Below, one piece after another: positions 8,738-16,240 of a stretch of DNA of 64,000 nucleotides. Origin of the DNA: CAYPPG01 sp964412555 (GTDB taxonomy: Bacteria > Hinthialibacterota > Hinthialibacteria > Hinthialibacterales > Hinthialibacteraceae); assembly GCA_964412555.1 (NCBI GenBank), contig CAYPPG010000033.1, positions 17,690 through 81,689 of the forward strand. The letters run 5' to 3'. The notes under the pieces were generated by a model. The model saw only the letters and a list, made by a program, of their open reading frames with translations, made no database searches and was not told the origin of the DNA. Within the stretch, counting starts at the first letter, position 1, and each line of letters opens with the position of its first letter. The position numbers and the translations under genes were made by a program.

Positions 8738-8997
8738 CTTGTATCCCACTGCCCCTTCAGCCTTCTACCTTCAGCCTAAAAAAAACCGAGTGCATCACGA
8801 TGAACTCCGGCTTCGTTCCCCGGAACGAACCACCCTGCGATGCCAGCCCCGGTTCCTCTTCTTGGTGGTACAGGTATCCAAACGAGAAAACCGGCGATAC
8901 CGCGTGCGTATCCGAATGGCCCCGCAGGTTCCAAAAGTAGTCGCCGCCCTCCGTTGGGCGCCCAACTCAAAAAAAATCGAATATATGAAAAACGTAG

Positions 8998-9023
8998 GGT
9001 GGGATGAGGCCACGAATCCCACC
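8998..9023. repeat. Palindromic repeat, same as 4945-4970
   Basis: GGTGGGAT and ATCCCACC enclose the ten-base loop gaggccacga, identical to the copy at 4945-4970. Confidence 0.8.
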
Positions 9024-9366
9024 TTCACCAAATTCATCCATTTTAACAAGTAGTGGGAATGAAGGCTCTTTAAGAAATACGAACCAATCCATTCTCATGA
9101 AGCAGAAATATTAGTTTACATGAATGAGAATCCACCACAGCAGAGCTCTGCCTAAGCATTTCTCGAATTAGCTGCACAACCCTTTGAACCTCCCCTGCCC
9201 GTCTGAACGGATGAAAAGTGTACCGGACAATCTTCGATACACCATATCGAATAAGAATCACTATCAAAAATATTTCCTCCCCTTTATGAACATATGCTCG
9301 TAATGTATAATAGCAATGAAGAGGATTAAAATACGTTATCAATGAAACGGCAAAGGAGGTACTTAC

Positions 9367-9729
9367 ATGAAAATTGCCGTAACCGCACAAGGAAAAGAAA
9401 AAAACAGTCCATTCGATCCACGTTTTGGCCGAGCGCAGTTTTTTCTCATTGTCGACACGGAAACGAATTCAGTACAACCTGTGGACAACACGCAAAACTT
9501 GAACGCAATGCAAGGAGCGGGAATCCAATCCAGTAACACCTTGATCCAGCAAGGAGTAAAAGCCGTGATTACAGGAAATGTGGGTCCCAAAGCATACCGC
9601 ACCCTCTCCGCAGCCGATATCAAAGTCTATCTAGCCAATGAGAAAACAGTTGACGATGCAATTCAACAATTTCAATCCGGCGCATTGCAGGAATGCAATC
9701 AACCCAATGTAGCCGGACATTGGGCGTAA
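9367..9729 (+). CDS. NifX/NifB-type cofactor-binding protein
   Basis: The 120-residue protein matches the dinitrogenase iron-molybdenum cofactor family (COG1433, NifX-like fold): MKIAVTAQG, DPRFGRAQFFLIVDTE, a GAGIQSSNTLIQQGV segment and VITGNVGPKAYRTL. Members bind or carry metal-sulfur clusters; the Desulfovibrio orange protein carries a Mo-Cu cluster. An excellent ribosome site (AAAGGAGG) precedes the ATG. It opens a four-gene cluster with a Gly-rich zinc-ribbon protein, a second NifX-like protein and a metallo-beta-lactamase. No nitrogenase gene is nearby, so a role in nitrogen fixation is not implied. Confidence 0.88.
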   Translation: MKIAVTAQGKEKNSPFDPRFGRAQFFLIVDTETNSVQPVDNTQNLNAMQGAGIQSSNTLIQQGVKAVITGNVGPKAYRTLSAADIKVYLANEKTVDDAIQQFQSGALQECNQPNVAGHWA

Positions 9730-9769
9730 GAGATATTCTTTTATACTATTGACAAAAAGGAAAAGTACA

Positions 9770-10003
9770 ATGGCTGACACAACCCCGCAAGGTGGTGGAA
9801 GAGGACAAGGTCAAGGACAAGGTCGCGGGCAGGGCCGCGGAGGCGGCGGCATGGGCCGTGGTGGCAGAGGTGGCCAAGGGGGTAGAGGCGCAGGAGGGAA
9901 TTGTGTATGCCCTAGCTGTGGAAAAACCGTCCCCCATCAGCAAGGTGTTCCCTGCCCAACCGTAACATGTCCGGATTGCGGAACACAAATGATTCGAGAA
10001 TAA
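9770..10003 (+). CDS. Gly/Arg/Gln-rich protein with C-terminal zinc ribbon
   Basis: The 77-residue protein has two parts. Residues 8-44 are a low-complexity run of G, R and Q (GGGRGQGQG, RGGRGGQGGRG). Residues about 45-77 form a zinc ribbon with four Cys in two knuckles (CVCPSCG and CPDCG). The tail resembles the ribbon of small proteins found next to NifX-like genes in anaerobes. The ATG at 9770 is preceded by AAGGAAAAG. Its role may be binding metal, nucleic acid or the NifX-like partner; none is shown. Confidence 0.75.
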   Translation: MADTTPQGGGRGQGQGQGRGQGRGGGGMGRGGRGGQGGRGAGGNCVCPSCGKTVPHQQGVPCPTVTCPDCGTQMIRE

Positions 10004-10110
10004 TCAAGAATATCCAAAGGCGCCTTGTCCCCATAAATCAAAACGCTATGGCGCATGATCGAAACTCGATTACCAAATATCAAAAAAGATTATACAATGG
10101 AGGTCAACGT

Positions 10111-10449
10111 ATGAAAATTGCAATTCCGGTAGCCAATAATCAGCTCTCCCCTCACTTTGGTCACTGTGAAAGTTTTATGTTGTTTGAGACAGACCCCGAA
10201 CAAAAAGTCATCGTACAAAAGGAAACGGTCTCAGCGCCCCCCCATCAACCAGGATTACTGCCAGGATGGTTACACGCCCAGGGAGCCAACGTCATCATCA
10301 GCGGCGGAATGGGGATGCGAGCACAACAACTCTTTGCAAGCCAAAACATCGAAGTTGTAGTCGGTGCTCCGGTGGACGATCCCGAATCGATTGTGCTGAA
10401 CTATTTGAACGACACACTTTCCGTAGGTGAAAATATCTGCGATCATTGA
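10111..10449 (+). CDS. Second NifX/NifB-type cofactor-binding protein
   Basis: A 112-residue COG1433 protein with MKIAIPVANNQLSPHFGHCESF and a central GANVIISGGMGMRAQQLF segment. Unlike the first copy it has a conserved Cys in HFGHCE and a C-terminal ENICDH that could bind a metal. The ATG at 10111 follows GGAGGTCAACGT. A longer reading from 9967 would overlap the zinc-ribbon gene and lacks a ribosome site. The pair of paralogues in one cluster fits the idea of a heteromeric cofactor carrier. Confidence 0.85.
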   Translation: MKIAIPVANNQLSPHFGHCESFMLFETDPEQKVIVQKETVSAPPHQPGLLPGWLHAQGANVIISGGMGMRAQQLFASQNIEVVVGAPVDDPESIVLNYLNDTLSVGENICDH

Positions 10450-10458
10450 ACAAGAAAA

Positions 10459-11301
10459 ATGGATAATAATTCATCAATTTGTGTTACAGTTTTAGTTGAA
10501 AATACAGCTCGCTCAGTCGGTCTGCTGAGCGAGCACGGTCTTTCCTATTGGATTGAAACAAAGGATCACCGGATTCTATTCGATACAGGCCAGGGAATGT
10601 CTCTCATCCACAATGCCCATCAATTGGGGATCGATCTAAGCCAGACGGATTCTATCGTCCTTAGCCATGGGCATTACGATCATTCGGGAGGTCTCGAAAG
10701 AACGTTGGAAATCGCTCCGAATGCCACTGTATTCGCTCATCCGGCCGCTTTTCAAGCGAAGTTTGGCAAATCAAATTCACATTCCCGCTATATTGGAATT
10801 CCTAAAAACTTAATAAGTAATCAATTGCAGCAAAATTCCCGAATCCAGGAAACCCAAAGAGCAACGCCCATTCATGACGGCATATGGGTTACCGGTGCAG
10901 TCCCGCGCCGAAACGATTTCGAAGATGTCGGCGGCGATTTTTATCTCGACGAATTTTGCCAACAACCGGATACGTTACTCGATGATCAATCGCTCTTCTT
11001 TGAAACAAACGAAGGCATAGTCATCCTTTTCGGGTGCGCTCACGCCGGGGCTGTCAACATCATTGAATACGTGTCTGAACTTACAGGGAAGAAAAAAATA
11101 CATGCCGTCATCGGTGGGATGCATTTACTGAACGCATCGCCGGAAAGAATGGAAAGAACCATGGAAGCGTTCAAAAAATTTGACGTCAATATAATTGGGC
11201 CGGTGCATTGTACAGGAATGAAAGCGTTTGTCGAGTTTGCTAAACAGTTTCCCAACCAGTGGATCGCGCCTTGTACGGGATCAAGGTTTGTTTTTTCTTA
11301 G
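10459..11301 (+). CDS. Metallo-beta-lactamase fold hydrolase (COG1237-like)
   Basis: The 280-residue protein shows the dinuclear metal site of the family: SHGHYDHSGG (HxHxDH), GCAHAG and a late GPVHCTG. The order and length match the COG1237 group, annotated by analogy with the methanogen 7,8-dihydropterin-6-methyl-4-(beta-D-ribofuranosyl)aminobenzene-5'-phosphate synthase; the true substrate in bacteria is not settled. It starts nine bases after the second NifX-like gene, so it is part of the same transcript. A GC-rich hairpin with T-rich tail follows its stop. Confidence 0.85.
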   Translation: MDNNSSICVTVLVENTARSVGLLSEHGLSYWIETKDHRILFDTGQGMSLIHNAHQLGIDLSQTDSIVLSHGHYDHSGGLERTLEIAPNATVFAHPAAFQAKFGKSNSHSRYIGIPKNLISNQLQQNSRIQETQRATPIHDGIWVTGAVPRRNDFEDVGGDFYLDEFCQQPDTLLDDQSLFFETNEGIVILFGCAHAGAVNIIEYVSELTGKKKIHAVIGGMHLLNASPERMERTMEAFKKFDVNIIGPVHCTGMKAFVEFAKQFPNQWIAPCTGSRFVFS

Positions 11302-11314
11302 AAACCATCGTAAC

Positions 11315-11337
11315 GCCGCCGTCCCGGCGGCATTTTT
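11315..11337 (+). terminator. Terminator after the NifX/MBL cluster
   Basis: GCCGCCG (11315-11321) and CGGCGGC (11325-11331) form a strong stem with a three-base loop, followed by ATTTTT. It lies 13 bases after the MBL stop codon. Confidence 0.65.
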
Positions 11338-11347
11338 AAAACGGGTA

Positions 11348-11482
11348 GCAAGGGTAAGCGAAGTCTACCCTTGCCCAATAGCGCATTCACCGCCAGGGCA
11401 GACCTGACGTCATGCCCTGGCTACCCTCTGTAACATCGCCGTTTCGGCGGCATATGCGAAAAAGAGCCGGCAGGATGCCGGC
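11348..11482. repeat. Cluster of palindromic repeats
   Basis: GCAAGGGTA/TACCCTTGC at 11348-11374 and CCAGGGCA/TGCCCTGG at 11393-11420 belong to the family seen at 4.9 and 8.7 kb. Compared with the 8665 copy, the first has C to T in the left arm and the matching G to A in the right arm. Two shorter GC hairpins follow (about 11436-11450 and GCCGGC/GCCGGC at 11466-11482). Confidence 0.75.
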
Positions 11483-11490
11483 GTTACATT

Positions 11491-13164
11491 TCAGCGAATC
11501 GGCCAATCCAAAACTGATGTTTCTGCGCCGAATTCTTGGGCGCCGATATCAATCGCACTACCGGCAACTCTGGCGCTGCCATCCAAATCCAAAGAACCCG
11601 GATCGGGAAGAGCGGACACGCCCTTATCAATCGCCGGTGAACCATCCGCCAAAACATAAGGATCGTCCGCCAGAAAATCTGTATTGTCGAAGAGTGGAAC
11701 TTCTCGCACCACATCGTTCATTGTAACGGTTCCAGCGGCCAACCTCGTTCCAAGAGGGGGATCGCCGGGAAGATACTCGCCCGTATCCTCTTCGGCGATA
11801 TCATTCACGATGCAATTCACGACATTGAATTCACCCTCGCCAGTGTCTTTATAATTATTGAAAACGGCTGAAATTTGAGTACCCGCTTGGAAATTCGGTG
11901 AGAACCATAATGGAAACGGACCTTCCTCAACTGGTGGCAATCCATCAAAATCGGACGCGGGGGCCGCATTATACCCAATCCGGTTGAATATGCAGTTGCT
12001 GACATTCAACACACTCTCCGGTTTGGGGGCATTGAGCGTCACACCGGACAGGCACAAGTCGAATGTACACTGATTCACATTGACAATTCCTGCATTATGG
12101 TTGTTGACTCCGCCATAATATGCTCGTTTGGCATACCCGCCACCGCAATTCACAAACAAACAATTGGATATATTCGCATCAGGAATACGCCCATTCTGTT
12201 CCTGAATCCGAATCGCTGAATTCTCTCCATCCCCATGAGGTCCCTGGCATGCACGGCTAAAGATACAACGTTCCACATTCAACCAACACCCGCGAACACC
12301 AACCCAAAATTTCCCGGCAGCGTCAAAGAGGCAATCTCTCACATTGAGCGTCACTCGCCCGGCTCCGCCGGCGCGATTGGAAAAAAAGATCCCCGCATCA
12401 TACGAATATTTGAAGGAACAGTTCTCCACCGTAATATCGACCATCTGCGAATCGTCGTTGGTAAAATGATCGGTGCGTAAAAACGTCGCGAATTGCCCGT
12501 TCTCCCCTTCCTCCAGATACCCGACACTTTCTTGCGTCGGTTCCATTTGCCCATCTGTTGCCACACCGAGAAACTCACAGTTTCGCAAAACACATCCGTC
12601 ACACGTCCGTCCACCCGGTCTGGCCGATTCTCCCGCTCCCTCTTGGGCAAAGAAAATGCCTGTATTCGGGTATTTTGTAACATTGCTTGTCCCCGCTCGA
12701 GGCCGGATGAGTACATTTTCGACCACAACGTTATCGGCATTGATGTACAATGCATTACACCCGTCGCCGCTCTGCCCCTCCGCATCCGGATTGGATTCGA
12801 GAATCACATTGGATAGTGAACTGCCATCGGTAAAAATCGCAGCCCCGGCGATACGGTCATCCCGATGCGCCTCGACAAATGGACCCAACGATTCCAAAGG
12901 AGAGATTACCGGGCGATCATCCCCGCTGAACGTAGATGTAATATGGATCGGATTTCCACTTCGTTCCATCTCATCACCGACAAGAAACGTTTCTTCGTAT
13001 ACTTCGCTGTCGGTAATGGTGATGGTTCCCCCTTGCTCCCCGATCTGATCGACCGCCTCTTGAATCGTCGTTACCGCCCCCGACTTACTTACTTCCACAT
13101 CCAACGCGAAGCCGATACTTACAACAGATACAACAAGCAGATTTGTAATCAGTAGTCTCTTCAT
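11491..13164 (-). CDS. Secreted right-handed beta-helix protein
   Basis: The 557-residue protein starts with a signal peptide (MKRLLITNLLVVSVVSIGFA). Most of it is made of parallel beta-helix coils (repeated NVVVENVLIRP, VDITVENCSF, VNVNQCTFDLC type segments with Asn/Cys ladders). Near the C-terminus, SPAIDKGV...DLDGSARVAGSAIDIGAQEFG matches the choice-of-anchor Q domain of surface proteins. Proteins of this kind bind or cleave polysaccharides at the cell surface, but no catalytic residues can be assigned. The final SVLDWPIR resembles the end of the LamG protein at 22.6 kb. Confidence 0.85.
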   Translation of the reverse strand: MKRLLITNLLVVSVVSIGFALDVEVSKSGAVTTIQEAVDQIGEQGGTITITDSEVYEETFLVGDEMERSGNPIHITSTFSGDDRPVISPLESLGPFVEAHRDDRIAGAAIFTDGSSLSNVILESNPDAEGQSGDGCNALYINADNVVVENVLIRPRAGTSNVTKYPNTGIFFAQEGAGESARPGGRTCDGCVLRNCEFLGVATDGQMEPTQESVGYLEEGENGQFATFLRTDHFTNDDSQMVDITVENCSFKYSYDAGIFFSNRAGGAGRVTLNVRDCLFDAAGKFWVGVRGCWLNVERCIFSRACQGPHGDGENSAIRIQEQNGRIPDANISNCLFVNCGGGYAKRAYYGGVNNHNAGIVNVNQCTFDLCLSGVTLNAPKPESVLNVSNCIFNRIGYNAAPASDFDGLPPVEEGPFPLWFSPNFQAGTQISAVFNNYKDTGEGEFNVVNCIVNDIAEEDTGEYLPGDPPLGTRLAAGTVTMNDVVREVPLFDNTDFLADDPYVLADGSPAIDKGVSALPDPGSLDLDGSARVAGSAIDIGAQEFGAETSVLDWPIR

Positions 13165-13385
13165 GACAAAACACGCCTCCCTTGATGAGTTTCAATTTGA
13201 AAATATATAATCATGAAAATAAAAATTTTACAACCCATCTCTTACCAATAGAACATGCATTGTGAAAGGAAAATATGTCCCTTGTCATCTACTGTCTTTT
13301 TTGTTTTACTTGTGACAACTCAAAAACGGGCAGATGAGTATTCGATCATCCTCCGAATCAGTGGATTCAAGTGAGAAAGACAAAC

Positions 13386-14369
13386 ATGGTTAAAGGTGCT
13401 AAAGAAAAAATCAAAATCACCGGACGAAAAAAAACCGCCATCATGCTCTTGGTCGCGGGGCCTGAAATTGCTGCCGAGATATATCGTCACTTTTCCGATA
13501 ACGAAATTGAACAAATCACTTTGGAAGTTTCGAATATTGGCACTGTTCCTTTTGACTTGAGGACACAATGTGTGGAAGAGTTTTACCACACAGTCATGGC
13601 CGCTACCTATATACCTCATGGGGGAATCAGCACTTCGAGGGAGATTTTGGAAAAAGCGGTGGGACCCGGGAAAGCCATGGAAATCATTGAACGGTTACAA
13701 GGTATGTTGCAAGGGAGACCGTTTGACTTTCTGCAAAAAGTAGATCCCAACCATTTATTCACTTTTATTAGGCACGAACGCCCTCAAGTAATCGCACTGA
13801 TCCTAGCCCACCTGGACTACGATCAATCCACGATTATTTTAGAAACATTTCCAACCAAACTCCGAAATGACGTGATGCGTAGAATCGCAACCTTGGATCA
13901 CACCTCTCCGGAAATTCTTTCCGAAGTGGAACGGGTATTGGAAAGAAAAATCGCAACGGTATTATCTCAGGAATTTTGTTTGGCTGGTGGTGTGAAAACA
14001 GTGGCCGAGCTGACATCCCGTCTTGCCCCCGAAGCACGAAAAGCTTTCCTCGCAGACATAGAAAAAGAAAATCCCTCGCTATCCCACTCCGTGAAAGAAT
14101 GCCTATTCTCCGATGAGGATTTGCTTCGATTGGAAAACGAAACCATCAAAGAAATTTTTGAAAATCTCGATACCGTCTGTATCGCCAATTTCCTGAAAGG
14201 AAGCCGCGAAGAAATACGCCAAAAAGTATTTCATGCCCTCCCCGCGGAAACAGTACAACTCATTCAGGAAAATATGAATGGCCTGGAATCTGCGGACAAG
14301 CATATGTTGAAAATGACGGAGACGGCGATTCATCAAAAAATGCAAGAAAAACGATCGGTCAAAAGGTAA
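13386..14369 (+). CDS. FliG-like flagellar switch protein, divergent
   Basis: The 327-residue protein follows the FliG three-domain plan. It begins ITGRKKTAIMLLVAGPEIAAEIYRHF, the N-terminal FliF-binding domain. The middle has HERPQVIALILAHL, a variant of the EHPQ motif. The C-terminal part aligns with the torque domain (ALKGA and REKIF become FLKGS and RQKVF). The usual FxFEDI and LDDRS positions read LFSDEDL and LENET, so several charged torque residues appear changed. I prefer the ATG at 13386; a GTG at 13371 is also possible. It is the first gene of a six-gene operon with FliM but no other standard flagellar gene. Confidence 0.85.
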   Translation: MVKGAKEKIKITGRKKTAIMLLVAGPEIAAEIYRHFSDNEIEQITLEVSNIGTVPFDLRTQCVEEFYHTVMAATYIPHGGISTSREILEKAVGPGKAMEIIERLQGMLQGRPFDFLQKVDPNHLFTFIRHERPQVIALILAHLDYDQSTIILETFPTKLRNDVMRRIATLDHTSPEILSEVERVLERKIATVLSQEFCLAGGVKTVAELTSRLAPEARKAFLADIEKENPSLSHSVKECLFSDEDLLRLENETIKEIFENLDTVCIANFLKGSREEIRQKVFHALPAETVQLIQENMNGLESADKHMLKMTETAIHQKMQEKRSVKR

Positions 14370-14377
14370 AAGAAATC

Positions 14378-15067
14378 ATGTTGGAGAACAATCGAATTCG
14401 AATTTTGTTATACTGTCTTGCAGTCTGCCTCACTCTTCTGACACACGCTTGTGGTATTTATTTCGGTGTATATCCGGAATTTTCCGCCGGCGAAACCATA
14501 AATCTCTTTTTGTTTTTCGTCATTCTCCTTCCCGTTTTGACTGCGGCTTTGGAGAAAGCCAGAAAACCGGATATCGGATTCTGCCAACACTATACTTATT
14601 ATACCTCGTACCGCTTTCCGAGAGGGATTCTATTTATCACCTCTTTTGCCCCTCTTGCTCATCTTTTCGGAATCGCGTTTGATCAAAAGTGGGGAATACT
14701 ATTTCCTCTATTTCCCACGAATTCATTGATAGTGAATCAGATTCGATTCGTTCTATTTGGATTAACAGGATTTTTTGCTTTTGCTTATTTCTGGTTATAT
14801 CTCCTCCCCCAGCAAGGAGTAGCTTTCTTCAATCCCCGAATTACCAACTCATTTGAAACGATAAGCCAAAGCGATGATTCCCATTCTTCCACTCAAACGA
14901 TCAACAAGGAAAGGCTGGCAGAATTGGGATTAGGAGAATTCGGGGATATCTCTTCCCTTCCATGGGAAGAACAAAGGCGATTGGTCATGCAAGAATATGT
15001 CATTGACTACATGGCCAATAATCCCGAAAAAAGCGCATCGATCTTTAAGGCATGGTTGAATTCATAA
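14378..15067 (+). CDS. Membrane protein with FliF-like C-terminal tail
   Basis: The 229-residue protein has four hydrophobic segments in its first about 150 residues, followed by a cytoplasmic tail. The last 16 residues, NNPEKSASIFKAWLNS, match the pattern at the C-terminus of FliF that binds the FliG N-terminal domain ((N/D)P(E/K)xxAxxxxxWL). The membrane part itself shows none of the periplasmic ring domains of FliF. The gene starts eight bases after fliG. My inference is that it anchors the FliG-like protein to the membrane in place of FliF. MotA-type features are not seen. Confidence 0.6.
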   Translation: MLENNRIRILLYCLAVCLTLLTHACGIYFGVYPEFSAGETINLFLFFVILLPVLTAALEKARKPDIGFCQHYTYYTSYRFPRGILFITSFAPLAHLFGIAFDQKWGILFPLFPTNSLIVNQIRFVLFGLTGFFAFAYFWLYLLPQQGVAFFNPRITNSFETISQSDDSHSSTQTINKERLAELGLGEFGDISSLPWEEQRRLVMQEYVIDYMANNPEKSASIFKAWLNS

Positions 15068-15099
15068 ATGAATGTTGCACAAAGAAGGAGAACTTTCCC

Positions 15100-16212
15100 A
15101 TGACAGAAGCGAAAAGCCAGCAAGAAATTGATCAATTGCTGCGCGGTGATTCAAGTAAAAGTACAAACACTCCCACTGGCGAAAAAGAAGAGCGCGAATG
15201 GAAACGGGAATCACTTTTTCATAAATACATCAGTAAAGGTTGGATACGGCAAGCATTCATCATTCGACCCGAATTATGTAATGATGATGAATCCATGTCA
15301 GAATCGCTGAAATACAATGAGAAAAAATACATAGCCACTGATTCGTTGATTTTAAAACAATTGTTTCAACAAAGAGGATATCGTGACTCGATCATTCTTC
15401 ATGCCCGTAGAGGATACATCGAAGCGGAAACGGCACTCTCCGAACTCGCGGCGGAAGGGGATTCCAATGCGATGGCCGCGATCCTCAAAATGAATCTTTT
15501 TGGCGATCACCCGACGAATCTCTGGCGCAGCGATGCGCAAATTCTCACCCAGGTTGCGCGTTATGTGACCATGGAATACCCAATCGGCGGACCGGTTACG
15601 GAATTCATCAAAGAAATCATTCAAAACCATTGTCAGGATTTTATGGAATTTCTTTTGCATTCGTATATCCACTACCACGGAGCCAGTATACTTTATCATT
15701 CCCGAACCGGCGGTTATCCCGTCCTGTTGACTAGACCACGAAAAGACGAATTACGAAAGAATGCAACACCGGAAGTTGAACTCCATCCCGAGGAGAAGAA
15801 ACAACAAACGGATGCGACACACAAGGATCGGCTGTCATTGGACGATCTCTCCGTCGTCAGTGCGATGATTTATATTTATCGGCCATTTGTCGCCTACCGT
15901 TATCTCGGTTCCGTGCATGATGCAATCACCGGAAGGCTATCGGTTATCTTCGACCATTGGCTCGAGAATCCTCTGGTCTCTCATGCCTTCTATCTTCAAG
16001 CGCAAGGGGGAATTCCCGGCGACCGCCATTATGTATTGAAACATTTGGAAGATGCGATCAACCAAGATCGTCTCGATCCGGAACGTTTCGAATATCATCG
16101 TTTCTCCGGTTTTGTTGAAGATCTTCTCCATACGATCAGTTCCCACAATGAAAAAGCCAAAAAACTCTATGCATCCCTTCGGCAACAAGCCGTTTCATCA
16201 AATAATTCGTAA
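15100..16212 (+). CDS. Unknown protein with FliM-type N-terminal EIDxLL motif
   Basis: The ATG at 15100 follows AAGGAGAACTTTCCC. The protein (370 residues) opens with MTEAKSQQEIDQLLRG, which is the hallmark N-terminus of FliM and FliY (SQ(D/E)EIDALL), the peptide that binds CheY-P in flagellar motors. The rest is not FliM: it is a mostly helical, soluble protein with a variable charged linker (about residues 220-250) that I do not recognise. The neighbouring true FliM lacks this motif. It may therefore be a detached signalling or adaptor arm of the switch. Confidence 0.6.
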   Translation: MTEAKSQQEIDQLLRGDSSKSTNTPTGEKEEREWKRESLFHKYISKGWIRQAFIIRPELCNDDESMSESLKYNEKKYIATDSLILKQLFQQRGYRDSIILHARRGYIEAETALSELAAEGDSNAMAAILKMNLFGDHPTNLWRSDAQILTQVARYVTMEYPIGGPVTEFIKEIIQNHCQDFMEFLLHSYIHYHGASILYHSRTGGYPVLLTRPRKDELRKNATPEVELHPEEKKQQTDATHKDRLSLDDLSVVSAMIYIYRPFVAYRYLGSVHDAITGRLSVIFDHWLENPLVSHAFYLQAQGGIPGDRHYVLKHLEDAINQDRLDPERFEYHRFSGFVEDLLHTISSHNEKAKKLYASLRQQAVSSNNS

Positions 16213-16240
16213 GTTGATACAAAGATAAAAGGATCGCACC

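Larger units (their letters stand above)
8216..9366. other. Non-coding region with degenerate sequence
   Basis: No gene is supported here. The stretch contains the palindromic repeats listed separately, an C-rich low-complexity part (8390-8440) and, on the minus strand around 8800-8950, an open stretch reading FSFGYLYHQEEEP then ASQGGSFRGTKPEF. That reading looks protein-like but has no start or known family, and may be a repeat carried by many intergenic regions. From 9024 to 9366 I see nothing except the AAAGGAGG ribosome site of the next gene. Confidence 0.45.

Noticed and set aside
8149..9053. Several open frames of 60-120 codons
   Set aside because: They run through palindromic repeats and low-complexity stretches on both strands and show repeat-derived, not gene-like, residues.
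9367..10449. Nitrogen fixation genes
   Set aside because: The NifX-like proteins belong to a broad family; no nifHDK, nifB or nifE/N is nearby.
12473..13048. Plus-strand open frame of 191 codons
   Set aside because: It is opposite the beta-helix gene, whose signal peptide and repeating coils are clear.
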